64,000 bases of DNA. Origin: Prevotella falsenii DSM 22864 = JCM 15124 (lineage in GTDB: Bacteria; Bacteroidota; Bacteroidia; Bacteroidales; Bacteroidaceae). The DNA is taken from contig NZ_BAJY01000009.1 in NCBI RefSeq assembly GCF_000613945.1, positions 22,691 to 86,690 on the forward strand. The letters run 5' to 3'. The position numbers and the translations under genes are program-made. Positions 19,255 to 27,930 of the stretch are shown one piece after another; the first letter of the stretch is position 1; each line of letters opens with the position of its first letter. The notes under the pieces are model-generated. The model searched no databases, was not told the origin of the DNA, and saw only the letters and a list, made by a program, of their open reading frames with translations.

Positions 19255-19342
19255 AAGCAATAAATTTAGTATTTAATATATTACCACAATGATGACGAAA
19301 AAGATTGCCAATAGTTTCGTATCTGCGTACGGCTTCCCGGCT

Positions 19343-19445
19343 TTACTTCTCTACCACCAAGTGTGTGGTGTTGGCAGTGCGCACATTGTAGCTGTCTTTC
19401 GCCAAAGCTACGTATCGACCTGCCTGAAGATTGCTTTTCTTATCT
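19343..19445 (-). pseudogene. Remnant of a secreted protein C terminus
   Basis: The minus strand reads SNLQAGRYVALAKDSYNVRT and then ANTTHLVVEK-stop, a T9SS-type tail pattern (LxAGxYVxxA...VVEK). An in-frame stop lies just upstream and no start exists. It is probably the last piece of a lost gene located upstream of the adhesin. Confidence 0.55.
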
Positions 19446-19761
19446 CAGATTTCTGATTGTTACGTTCCCGACCCTACCCTATATATAAATAAGGTGTAGC
19501 CAAGTATATGCTTTTTATTTATTTTTCTTGTCGGTAAAGCTCTACTAATTTTTGCAAAAATAAAAATATTATTTTAACTACACAAACGAAAAGAAGAAAA
19601 ATCGTGATGTTTTTCAACATTCTATCAATATTCCATACAATAAAAAAGGAAAATTGCTGATGGCTGAAAGCAACGCCTTAACAGCGTCTACTGTAAGGAT
19701 AAAACTTTTCATTGGCAAGTCCGGATATTCCATTGTGGCTGCTCAAAATACCCATAATTTA

Positions 19762-19960
19762 TGTAAACATTTTTCGCAACCGTAACTATTGCGTAACCAT
19801 CTCGTTATCAATGCTTTGCAAAACCTATTGTTTTGCATTCCAAAACCGTAGGTTTTGCACGGTAAAAGCGTAGGTTTTACAACGCAAAACCTACGGTTTC
19901 GCAACGCCAAAGCGATTATATCACTTTTTTAACAGAATTATCTTTACAAAAACAAGGAGC
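19762..19960 (+). repeat. Element A, copy 3
   Basis: It keeps the left end (GTAAACATTTTTCGCAACCG), the CCTATTG hairpin, the single arm and the long hairpin, then CACTTTTTTAACAGAATTATC. The right end after about 19960 has diverged. Confidence 0.85.
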
Positions 19961-20573
19961 AGATACAGAAAAAACATACTGGCTGTTTGAGAAGCGCAAG
20001 CAGCAAATTCAGGAAAAGCAAACAGCAACTTTTTTGAAGTTGGCACAAAAAAAGACTCGCATGCTATCACAGCTTACGAGCCCATAGAACCAAAAATATA
20101 ATCTGAATTTATACCTATGAAAACCTATCTACATAAAATTTTGAAATGCCTTAAAGTATCCTTTTGTTTCGCTTTAATACTAAAACAGACATATTCATAA
20201 TTATCTTGAAAAGCAATCTATTTACCTTTAAACTCTTTACCTATATTGGTTTTGTTCGGTGCAAAGGTACGCACTAACCATCAAATCATCTAAATACTTA
20301 TTGCTTTTTCGCATATTTTTATGCGCAATCGTTTGCAACAAGAGCCGTGAAACGTATGTTTCTACTGCACAAGACATTGCTATTGTGCCCGTTGCACAGC
20401 TTGCAGAAGTGCTACTCGTTGCCTTATGACTATCCCGAAATGCAGGAAGAAAACTGTAAAAAGCAGCGTGCTGCGGCATAAAAGCAGACAACGCATTGTA
20501 CGCTCGCGAAGCTATTGCACAACAAAAAAATAGAAAAAAAGACAAAACATTTCAGTTTTTTAGAAGAAAAGCA

Positions 20574-20582
20574 TTATTTTTG
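20574..20582 (+). promoter_or_regulatory. -7 box for the beta-helix surface protein gene
   Basis: TATTTTTGC starts a leader of roughly 120 nt before the ATG at 20709. Confidence 0.55.
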
Positions 20583-20641
20583 CATTAATTACATCACAGC
20601 TACAATCAATTCATTAGCTTAAACCTATTATAACACAACAA

Positions 20642-20695
20642 AACGCCCAAACCTCCGACACGGCGTTGCTCTGCGAAGAGAATCAACAGGGAGGT
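20642..20695 (+). promoter_or_regulatory. Conserved pseudoknot-like 5' leader, copy 1
   Basis: Stem 1 is AACGCC (20642-20647) with GGCGTT (20662-20667). Its loop holds ACCTCC (20651-20656), which is the exact complement of the Shine-Dalgarno GGAGGT (20690-20695). Between them is a hairpin CTCT-GCGA-AGAG (20669-20680) with a GNRA-type loop. The same architecture precedes three other related genes (32016, 44197, 45952). Confidence 0.7.
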
Positions 20696-20708
20696 GCACC
20701 TAATAACA

Positions 20709-22190
20709 ATGAAAACCGGACTACCAATCGGAAAAGGCTACGTAACAATCGTTGCCATGTTCATCACATTCTTTATTCTGCCTGCCCAAATACAGGCACA
20801 AACCGACTATGCCCTTTGGATTTCAGGCTATGCGGTAACCGACCAGAACTGCAAAGACCTGTCGAAGATTAAGGGCGTAACGGGCAAAGTGTCGTACGAC
20901 CCTGACACCAAAACCCTCACAATGGAAGATGCAAGGATAGACGGAGGCAACTTATTCGCTATCAAATCGGAAGTAGAAAACCTCATCGTAAAGGTTATCG
21001 GCACCAACAACATTACAAACAAAGAGTTTACAGCCGTTACTTTCTCAAAAAGAGCAGCCATTACAGGTGGCGGAACACTCAATATAGAGGGCGATTTCGA
21101 CTGCGCCATCTTTGTAGACAAAACGTATCTTGTTATCGACCACTGCACCGTGAACGCAAAAGGCAACGAGTGCGGTATCTCCGGAGACGACGGAAAGAGT
21201 GGCGAAAAACTTGGTATCAGCAATGCTACCGTAACTGCTGAAGGCAAAGGCAAGGGCTCTATCTGCAACTTCGATAAGATGCCGCTGAAAAGCTGCGCCC
21301 TCGTTGCGCCCCGAAAAGCAAGGTTCAACGCTGACGCACACGGTGTAACAGTGAAAGGAAAGATAACAACCGAGAAGATAACCATCAAGCCTGTAGACTA
21401 CTACGGCCTTATAATAGGCGGCTTGGCAATACATACGGACAACTGCAACGACCTTTCCACACTTGAAGAAGTGGACGGAACGGCAAAGTACGACGACAAT
21501 ACAAAAACGCTTACGCTCGACAATGCCACCATCAAGGTAACGGAAGAAGACCGCTACGGCTTGTTCAGCTTTATCGACGGCTTAACAATCAACCTGATAG
21601 GCAACAGCACCATCACCTCTGAAAAGGCATGGGGACTGTTCAACTACGAAAGCTGTGCCCTCACCATTACGGGAAATGGCAAGCTCACCATAAACGGTGC
21701 GGCTGTTCCAAATGCCGTAGACCCCAACGCAGGCATTGTAAATCGTGGCATCATCACCGTAAGCGGGTGCACCCTCGAAGCAAACGGAGGCATCTACGGA
21801 CTGGGTAACGGTATGTGGAAATTCGACCGTTGCAACGTATTTGCAAAGGGCGGACCATGCGACGACATGTATTCGGGCACCATATCATGGCTGACAAGAA
21901 AGCCGGAGTTCGTAGAATGCAAAATCATAGTGCCCGCAGATGCCTACTGGGAGAAGTTTGAGAGTGCCAACAAGAGCTACTATTCGCTCTTCGGTGCAGA
22001 CAAAAAGGTTGTTACGGGCTTGGTAGCCATTCAGGCAATCACTGCCGGCATCGATGCACCCACGAGCACCGACGCTGCCACAACCCCACGCAGCATCTAC
22101 AGTCTCAGCGGCGTACGTCTCTCCGGCGAGCTGAAAGACCTGCCAAAAGGTATTTACATTGTAAACGGAAAGAAAGTTGTAAAACAATAG
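20709..22190 (+). CDS. Secreted beta-helix-like surface protein with T9SS-like tail (493 aa)
   Basis: A signal peptide (GYVTIVAMFITFFILPAQIQAQ) is followed by two copies of a repeated module. Each opens with a Y-x-L-x-I-x-G strand, then NCxDLS, a short loop, YDxxTKTLTLxxAxI, and successive short strands such as ITGGGTLNIEGDFDCAIFVD typical of parallel beta-helices. The C terminus has IYSLSGVRLSGELKDLPKG followed by IYIVNGKKVVKQ, a T9SS-type tail. Paralogues are at 32081 and within 44679. The function is unknown; a surface adhesin or carbohydrate-interacting role is an inference. The ATG at 20709 is chosen over the upstream GTG because it follows the Shine-Dalgarno in the leader. Confidence 0.82.
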   Translation: MKTGLPIGKGYVTIVAMFITFFILPAQIQAQTDYALWISGYAVTDQNCKDLSKIKGVTGKVSYDPDTKTLTMEDARIDGGNLFAIKSEVENLIVKVIGTNNITNKEFTAVTFSKRAAITGGGTLNIEGDFDCAIFVDKTYLVIDHCTVNAKGNECGISGDDGKSGEKLGISNATVTAEGKGKGSICNFDKMPLKSCALVAPRKARFNADAHGVTVKGKITTEKITIKPVDYYGLIIGGLAIHTDNCNDLSTLEEVDGTAKYDDNTKTLTLDNATIKVTEEDRYGLFSFIDGLTINLIGNSTITSEKAWGLFNYESCALTITGNGKLTINGAAVPNAVDPNAGIVNRGIITVSGCTLEANGGIYGLGNGMWKFDRCNVFAKGGPCDDMYSGTISWLTRKPEFVECKIIVPADAYWEKFESANKSYYSLFGADKKVVTGLVAIQAITAGIDAPTSTDAATTPRSIYSLSGVRLSGELKDLPKGIYIVNGKKVVKQ

Positions 22191-22199
22191 GAAAGGTAT

Positions 22200-22227
22200 G
22201 TGGGAATGCCCTGCAAGGCGTTCCCAC
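22200..22227 (+). terminator. Terminator-like hairpin after the beta-helix gene
   Basis: GTGGGAATGCC (22200-22210) pairs with GGCGTTCCCAC (22217-22227), with one G-T pair. The sequence after it (AAGGCGTTCCCACACCTTAT, 22215-22234) recurs at about 22281, so this tail is a direct duplication about 67 bp apart. Confidence 0.6.
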
Positions 22228-22327
22228 ACCTTATTATATTATAGTCTTATACCCTGCGCACAATTACGCCAATCACTTTCAAGGCGTTCCCACACCTTAT
22301 TATATGATAGTCTTATACCTTATTATA

Positions 22328-22690
22328 AAGTGAGCTCGGCATAAGAACGCAGGTTAAACACGTAATCTCGCAGATGTTTTTAAGCAAGTTCGCTAATGAA
22401 CCGGTGAGCGTTTTTCGGTTTAATCTTGTAAAGATAATTCCGTTAAAAAGTGACATAATCGCTTTGGTGTTGCGAAACCGTAGGTTTTGCGATGTAAAAC
22501 CTACGGTTTTACCGTGCAAAACCTACGGTTTTGGAATGCAAAACAATAGGTTTTGCAAAGCGTTGGTAGTAAGATAGTTACGCGATAGCTATGCTTGCGA
22601 AAAATATTTACGTTTTTATTGCCTTCTTTTTGCAGAAAAACAGCGTGAATTCGGTGTAGGAATTTAGGAACGAAGATACTTTACTTCCTC
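22328..22690 (-). repeat. Element A copy 4 with a fragment of the MITE-like module
   Basis: Inverted copy. The right-end motif is at 22328, the hairpin block at about 22475-22560, and the left end CGTAAATATTTTTCGCAAGC (reverse) near 22590-22612. 22642-22690 matches, in reverse, the end of module C (GCGTGAATTCGGTGTAGGAA). It fills most of the gap before the porin gene. Confidence 0.8.
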
Positions 22691-22858
22691 CTGATTGAAA
22701 CCCGCAAGAATTTATAAAAATTCCATTCCGACATTTCCGCTTCTATACCTTAGTGTAGGTATTACAATCCTTTAATACTGTCAAAAATATGTGTTATATT
22801 GACAATTTTAATTAAAATCCCATAACTTTTAGGTATTGCGAGTGAAGTAACAATATCG

Positions 22859-22867
22859 TACTTTTGC
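22859..22867 (+). promoter_or_regulatory. -7 box for the porin-imelysin locus
   Basis: TACTTTTGC, 38 bp ahead of the porin ATG at 22906. Confidence 0.6.
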
Positions 22868-22905
22868 ACTGAAAAAGATGTAATGTTGCATTAACAACCC
22901 AGTTT

Positions 22906-24210
22906 ATGAACAGAATAACAACAGGCTTGCTGGCCGGAATATTGATTTTCGCAGCATCAGCAAGAGTAAATGCGCAGGTAAACGCTGCCGACTCGGTGAT
23001 GAATCACGACAAGAAAGGCAAACTGAGTGTAGGCGGTTATGGCGAGGTTGCGCTCTCGCGAATGTTCTACAGTAACAATGTTTATAAGTATATGGACCCC
23101 GGCAAGTACAAGAACGACCCAAGCCACGGTCAGTTCGATATACCGCATGCTGTCATCTACCTAAACTATAACTTCGGCAAAGGCTGGAGCATGGGAACGG
23201 AAATAGAGTTTGAACACGGCGGAACGGGTTCAGCCTATGAGAAAGAATACGAAGAAGGAGGCGAATGGGAAGCTGAAATAGAGAAAGGCGGCGAAGTGGA
23301 ACTGGAACAGTTTTGGCTTCAGAAGCAGTTCTGCGGAGGCAAATTCAACATTCGTGCCGGACATATCGTTGTGCCCGTAGGCTTGAACAATGCCCACCAC
23401 GAGCCGATGAACTTCTTCACCGTGTACCGTCCTGAAGGCGAAAACACCATTATGCCAAGCACATGGCACGAGACGGGTGTCAGCGTTTGGGGACGAACAG
23501 CCCATTGGCGATACGAACTGCAGTTCCTTGCAGGACTTGATGCATTGCAGTTTACACGCAATGGCTGGATTCATTACGGCACGAAGAACCCATTCGAGTT
23601 TAAGCCTGCCAACAAATACGCAGTGGCTTTACGCATCGACAACTATCATATTCCGGGACTGCGATTGGGCATTAGCGGTTACATAGGCAACTCGATAGAC
23701 AACAGCTACACGCGCGACGCCAACGGAAAGGAAAGCAAACTGCACGGAAAGGTGGCTATCGGAAGTTTCGATTTCAGTTTCAATAAATACAATTGGATTG
23801 TACGCGGACAAGCAGACTACGGCTATTTGGGCGATGCCTACGACATTTACACGCTGGCAGGACGCCAGAGTCGCACCGCGCCTTACTCGAAAGACTACGT
23901 TGGAAAGAACGCCGTGGCAATAGGAATAGAAGCCGGCTACGACATTTTCTCGCGCATAAACACACTCCGTGCCGACAATCAGAAGCTCTATATCTTCGGT
24001 CGTTATGAGTATTACAACTCGTATATCCCCGACAAACGACAGCCCAACTTTGAATATACCAAAAAGACGAACATCGCTTTCGGTATCAACTACTATCCTA
24101 TCCCGCAGATAGCCATCAAGGCAGACTACAGTCATAGGATTTTGAAAAGCCCGTATAACAACGAGCCAAGCCTGAATATAGGTATTGCCTACGAAGGCTT
24201 CTTCCTGTAA
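22906..24210 (+). CDS. Outer-membrane porin-like protein of an iron-acquisition locus (434 aa)
   Basis: A signal peptide (LLAGILIFAASARVNA) is followed by a ~410-residue beta-barrel: alternating hydrophobic/polar strands with many Tyr, Trp and Phe, and a terminal aromatic strand LNIGIAYEGFFL ending in Phe-Leu. The overall pattern is that of phosphate-selective/OprO-type porins of Bacteroidetes. An acidic loop (EKEYEEGGEWEAEIEKGGE, about 105-125) could bind metal. It is the first gene of a same-strand set with an imelysin (38 bp downstream) and a di-haem enzyme. Role in passing iron or a ligand across the outer membrane is inferred from this context. Confidence 0.8.
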   Translation: MNRITTGLLAGILIFAASARVNAQVNAADSVMNHDKKGKLSVGGYGEVALSRMFYSNNVYKYMDPGKYKNDPSHGQFDIPHAVIYLNYNFGKGWSMGTEIEFEHGGTGSAYEKEYEEGGEWEAEIEKGGEVELEQFWLQKQFCGGKFNIRAGHIVVPVGLNNAHHEPMNFFTVYRPEGENTIMPSTWHETGVSVWGRTAHWRYELQFLAGLDALQFTRNGWIHYGTKNPFEFKPANKYAVALRIDNYHIPGLRLGISGYIGNSIDNSYTRDANGKESKLHGKVAIGSFDFSFNKYNWIVRGQADYGYLGDAYDIYTLAGRQSRTAPYSKDYVGKNAVAIGIEAGYDIFSRINTLRADNQKLYIFGRYEYYNSYIPDKRQPNFEYTKKTNIAFGINYYPIPQIAIKADYSHRILKSPYNNEPSLNIGIAYEGFFL

Positions 24211-24248
24211 AAACAACACAAATAAAATTTAAATAATTATCAGTAACA

Positions 24249-25499
24249 ATGAAAAAGATTTTTAATTTCACATTCGTATTGGCAGTTGCCGGCACGCTCG
24301 CATTAGGTTTCAGCTCATGTAGCGATAAAGACGATAACACTCCCGAAGTAAAATTAAGCGAAGGCGACCAGTATTTGCAGAATGCAATCGGCACCTATGT
24401 AGACAACACCGTGAACCCAACGTATGCAGCAATGGCTGTTGCGGCAGACCAACTGTACAACAAGGTGAAGGAAATTCATGCTGCGTCAAAGACCAAGAGC
24501 GTTAATCAGACTATGGTGAACGAGGCATGCCAATACTGGAAAGAAGCACGTCTGCGTTACGAAAAGAGCGAGGCTTTCCTCTTGGGAGCTGCTGCCGACT
24601 ACAACATCGACCCACACATCGACACTTGGCCACTCGACCTTGCTGCCCTCCACACACTGCTTTCTAACACAAAGCAGATACAGAGCTACGACGCTGAAGA
24701 CGGTGTGGCACGCGCCAACAGCGACCTTGGTCAGACGGTGCTTGGTTTCCATGGCATCGAATTTATACTCTTCCGCGACGGACAGCCAAGAAAAGCTGAG
24801 GAACTGAACGGTTTCGACACCTACAACCAGAACGGACAGGACTTCACAAAGTTCTCCGGCGAATACGAACTGATATATGCCGAAGTGGTTGCAGGCGACC
24901 TTCGCAACGCCATCTTCCAATTGGAAGTATGCTGGAACGAGAATGCTCCGAAGGCACACGTAGATGTATTGGAAGCCTTTGAAATGAAGACACACATGCC
25001 ATTGAGCGACACAAGCTACGGCTGGAGCGTGAAACACGCCGGCGAAGCAGGGTCTACATTCCGCAGCATCAAGCATGCTGTAAGTTCAATCCTTGTCGGC
25101 GATGGCGGTTGCGCAGCTATTTCAGACGAGGTTGGTCAAAAGAAGATAGGCAATCCGTTCACCGGAGAGGACGTTCACTACATTGAATCGCCATACTCTT
25201 ACAATTCACTCACCGACTTTTCCGACAACATTCAAAGTATCAACAATGTATGGAATGGTGGCGTAGAAGAAGCTCGTGGAAAGTATTCGTTCGCCGAATA
25301 CTTCAAGAAATACGAACCAACTATCGGTAAAGAAGTGCAGGACGCTATCGACAACGCACAGGCTGAAATCGGCAAAATAAAGAAACCATTCGCTCTTAAC
25401 TACACCGACCCACAGTGCAAGAAGGCTATGGAGGCTTGCGCAGCATTGTCAAAAGCCCTCGCCAACGCCGACGAATTCATCGCAAAGAACAACAAGTAA
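24249..25499 (+). CDS. Imelysin-family lipoprotein (416 aa)
   Basis: Imelysin-domain proteins are envelope lipoproteins linked to iron uptake (IrpA/EfeO-related) and are often iron-regulated. The lipobox GFSSC places lipidated Cys24. The core motif GxHxxE is present as GFHGIEFILF (His168, Glu171), and a second conserved region is WSVKHAGEAGSTFRSIKHAV. Length is normal for the family. It follows the porin at 38 bp and precedes the di-haem oxidoreductase at 88 bp. The older label 'insulin-cleaving metallopeptidase' is unlikely to describe its role. Confidence 0.9.
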   Translation: MKKIFNFTFVLAVAGTLALGFSSCSDKDDNTPEVKLSEGDQYLQNAIGTYVDNTVNPTYAAMAVAADQLYNKVKEIHAASKTKSVNQTMVNEACQYWKEARLRYEKSEAFLLGAAADYNIDPHIDTWPLDLAALHTLLSNTKQIQSYDAEDGVARANSDLGQTVLGFHGIEFILFRDGQPRKAEELNGFDTYNQNGQDFTKFSGEYELIYAEVVAGDLRNAIFQLEVCWNENAPKAHVDVLEAFEMKTHMPLSDTSYGWSVKHAGEAGSTFRSIKHAVSSILVGDGGCAAISDEVGQKKIGNPFTGEDVHYIESPYSYNSLTDFSDNIQSINNVWNGGVEEARGKYSFAEYFKKYEPTIGKEVQDAIDNAQAEIGKIKKPFALNYTDPQCKKAMEACAALSKALANADEFIAKNNK

Positions 25500-25587
25500 G
25501 TCTCATTATCGGGATTTTCTAATACTTCGGTCATCATTTCAAGCAAGGAAATGGTGACCGATGGTTTCACTTCAAAAACATTATAAT

Positions 25588-27339
25588 ATGAACAGAACAA
25601 CACTTAACAAACTGTTTGCCATTGCATTTGCAGGGCTTACATTTGCCGCCTGTTCAGACGACAAGATAGAAATAATAGACAACGAGAACGATTTCGTGAA
25701 CAAACCGGTGGGCAACTTCACTGCCGCAGAGTGGAATCCGGGGGGCGAGCTTGGCACTACCACCAACGAGCAGGGCTGCTATTCCAACCCTTCGCCTGCA
25801 GTAGAAGAACAAGGTCTCTTCAATATCTTCAAAAAAGGAGAGGACTTTTTCGAGCACACCTACACCCTATCAACCCTCCCATTCAGAGGTTTAGGACCGG
25901 CTTGGGTGCGCTCCGGCTGCGAATACTGCCACCCTTCCTACGGTCATGGCAAGCGACAGAACAGCTATCGCGCCAATGTGATGGGCAACGGATACCTCCT
26001 TGTCATCTATCACACGCAAGACGGAGTGAACGACGATGGCACACAATACAAGGCAGGAAACTACATTAGCGAGGTAACGGGTATGCCACAGACGCAGGCA
26101 ATGTATCCGTTCAAGGCACCGGTTGATGAAAACGGTATTCACATGCAGTGGCTGAAAGCAACCGATGAGCACGGAAACAAATTCCCTGATGGCGAGACCT
26201 ACAGCCTCACCTACCCTGAAGTAACCATCGAGCGCAGTGCTTTCAACACCATTCCAAAGCCAAAAGACTACGAAGTACGCTTGGAATCGACCATCGGTCT
26301 CTATGGTACAGGTCTTTTAGACGCCATCGACCAAGACTCTATGGAGGTGCAACACCGGCGTGCAGCACGCTTTCTTACACTCAATCCGAACATGTGGGAC
26401 GCAGCTGCCAACACATGGGCAAAGTCTGCCTACTACACTTTTGCCAACGGAATAAACAACACCAACGGCAAAGCCGACGATGTTAAGCGCATCAAACGCT
26501 TCACTTACGGCATGACACGTGCCACGCTTCAAGACGGTCCGGGGGCGAATGCGATATGGAACATCACCAACGTAACCCGTTCAGACCGACACTATCTCTA
26601 CACCACAGATGCGTGGGCAAAGGCGATGAGCGAAGACCCGACCGTCATTGCAGAAATAAAAAAGCAGGGTGCTTCACCGCTTTCGTTGCTCCACCCCTAC
26701 TATGCTGACGGCACAGACGAGGGCATCAAGCAGCAGGTATTCAAGCTCTTGGGACTCAATTCGCCCACAAAGGCAGACAAAGACGTGTTTGAAAAGAACT
26801 ATCTGAACGTAGCACCGGAAAACGGTCGCGAGGAAATGACCGACGCAGACTTCTATGCGTTCATGGTATGGCACCGCGGTCTTGCCGTTCCACGAGCACG
26901 AGAGCTGCAGAATAAGCAGGTGCAACGTGGCAAAGAGTTGTTCTACGAGATGGGCTGCACCCACTGCCACCGCCCATCATGGACTATCCGACAGGACAAG
27001 GTGTGGTACGACAACATCTCAATGGCGCACGGCAAGCTCCCAACATACAACAACCAAACCATCTGGCCCTACACCGACCTTGTGCAACACAGACTCTATA
27101 TGGTGAACGATATTCGCACCGGGTGGTGCCGAACCACGCCTTTGTGGGGACGCGGACTGTCGGCACAGGAGACGGGAGCGAGCGAACGACTCCACGACTG
27201 CCGCGCACAAACCGTCGTAGAAGCCATTATGTGGCACGGTTACAGCAAGAAGAGCGACGCCTATAACGAAACGCAGAAGTTCTATAAGCTGTCGAAAAAC
27301 GACCGCGATGCTGTGGTTGCGTTCATCAACGCCATATAA
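25588..27339 (+). CDS. Di-haem oxidoreductase (DHOR/thiol oxidoreductase-type) lipoprotein (583 aa)
   Basis: Envelope c-type cytochrome. The lipobox TFAAC gives Cys22. Two CXXCH haem-c sites are visible: CEYCH (SGCEYCHPSYGHG, near residue 110) and CTHCH (MGCTHCHRPSW, near 460). It also carries the family-typical TPPLWG-like segment as RTTPLWGRG near the end, and HDCRAQTVVEAIMWHG. Genes of this family are commonly next to imelysins in Bacteroidetes and proteobacteria, suggesting a redox step on iron. Its haems would need the cytochrome c synthetase encoded 590 bp downstream. The start at 25588 makes the signal sequence; the earlier ATG at 25561 does not. Confidence 0.88.
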   Translation: MNRTTLNKLFAIAFAGLTFAACSDDKIEIIDNENDFVNKPVGNFTAAEWNPGGELGTTTNEQGCYSNPSPAVEEQGLFNIFKKGEDFFEHTYTLSTLPFRGLGPAWVRSGCEYCHPSYGHGKRQNSYRANVMGNGYLLVIYHTQDGVNDDGTQYKAGNYISEVTGMPQTQAMYPFKAPVDENGIHMQWLKATDEHGNKFPDGETYSLTYPEVTIERSAFNTIPKPKDYEVRLESTIGLYGTGLLDAIDQDSMEVQHRRAARFLTLNPNMWDAAANTWAKSAYYTFANGINNTNGKADDVKRIKRFTYGMTRATLQDGPGANAIWNITNVTRSDRHYLYTTDAWAKAMSEDPTVIAEIKKQGASPLSLLHPYYADGTDEGIKQQVFKLLGLNSPTKADKDVFEKNYLNVAPENGREEMTDADFYAFMVWHRGLAVPRARELQNKQVQRGKELFYEMGCTHCHRPSWTIRQDKVWYDNISMAHGKLPTYNNQTIWPYTDLVQHRLYMVNDIRTGWCRTTPLWGRGLSAQETGASERLHDCRAQTVVEAIMWHGYSKKSDAYNETQKFYKLSKNDRDAVVAFINAI

Positions 27340-27403
27340 TATATAAGGTGAAACAAACACGAAACAAAAAATGTAGGGACACATGCACGGCATGTGTCAC
27401 TAA

Positions 27404-27775
27404 CGTGAGTTCGCTATAAGAAAGTAGTTGAGCAAGCTATCTCGCAGATGTTCTTTAGCAAATTCTCTGATGAAACAGCGAGCGTTCTTCGGTTGAACAT
27501 TGTAAAGATAATTCTGTTGAAAAGCAACAACTGCGTTTTAATATTGCGAAAGCGGCTGCTTTGCAACGCAAAACCTACGGTTTTACCGTGCAAAACAGCC
27601 GCTTTTGCAGTGTAAAACAATAGGTTCTGTAATGCGCTGATAGTTAAAGAGTTAAGCGATAGTTATACTTGCGAAAAATATTTACGTCTCTATTATCGCC
27701 CTTTCGTTCTTTTGTCGTTCCTCGAAAAGTGCGTTTTCTCGCCATGACAATGCTCAAATGAATTTGGAACACCCA
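27404..27775 (-). repeat. Element A copy 5 with module B
   Basis: Inverted copy filling the 27340-27930 gap. The right-end motif is at 27404-27416, with hairpins at about 27550-27605; one arm pair has CAGCCG instead of CCTACG. The left end is near 27672-27690. It is followed at 27705-27775 by module B (TCGTTCCTCGAAAAGTGCGT in this orientation). Confidence 0.85.
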
Positions 27776-27930
27776 CGAATTGAAACGGCGGAATGATTTA
27801 AACGGAAAAGGAAACGAGGGAACAACAAGGAGCTGAATAGCCAATATCAGGTACGAGGAACAAAATAAATACCCTTACGCTGTTGCTGCCTTGCTCGTAG
27901 AAACAATTAATACAAAAACATTGAAAATAG

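Larger units (their letters stand above)
19255..20708. other. 1.45-kb gene-poor gap
   Basis: It contains a decayed secreted-protein tail (19343-19445), element A copy 3 (19762-19960), long A/T-rich tracts, and the promoter and leader of the next gene. ORFs called in it are short and lack coding character. Confidence 0.6.

Noticed and set aside
20237..20545. 102-aa minus-strand ORF
   Set aside because: Low-complexity, Ser/Ala-rich shadow frame in an A/T-rich gap, with no promoter.
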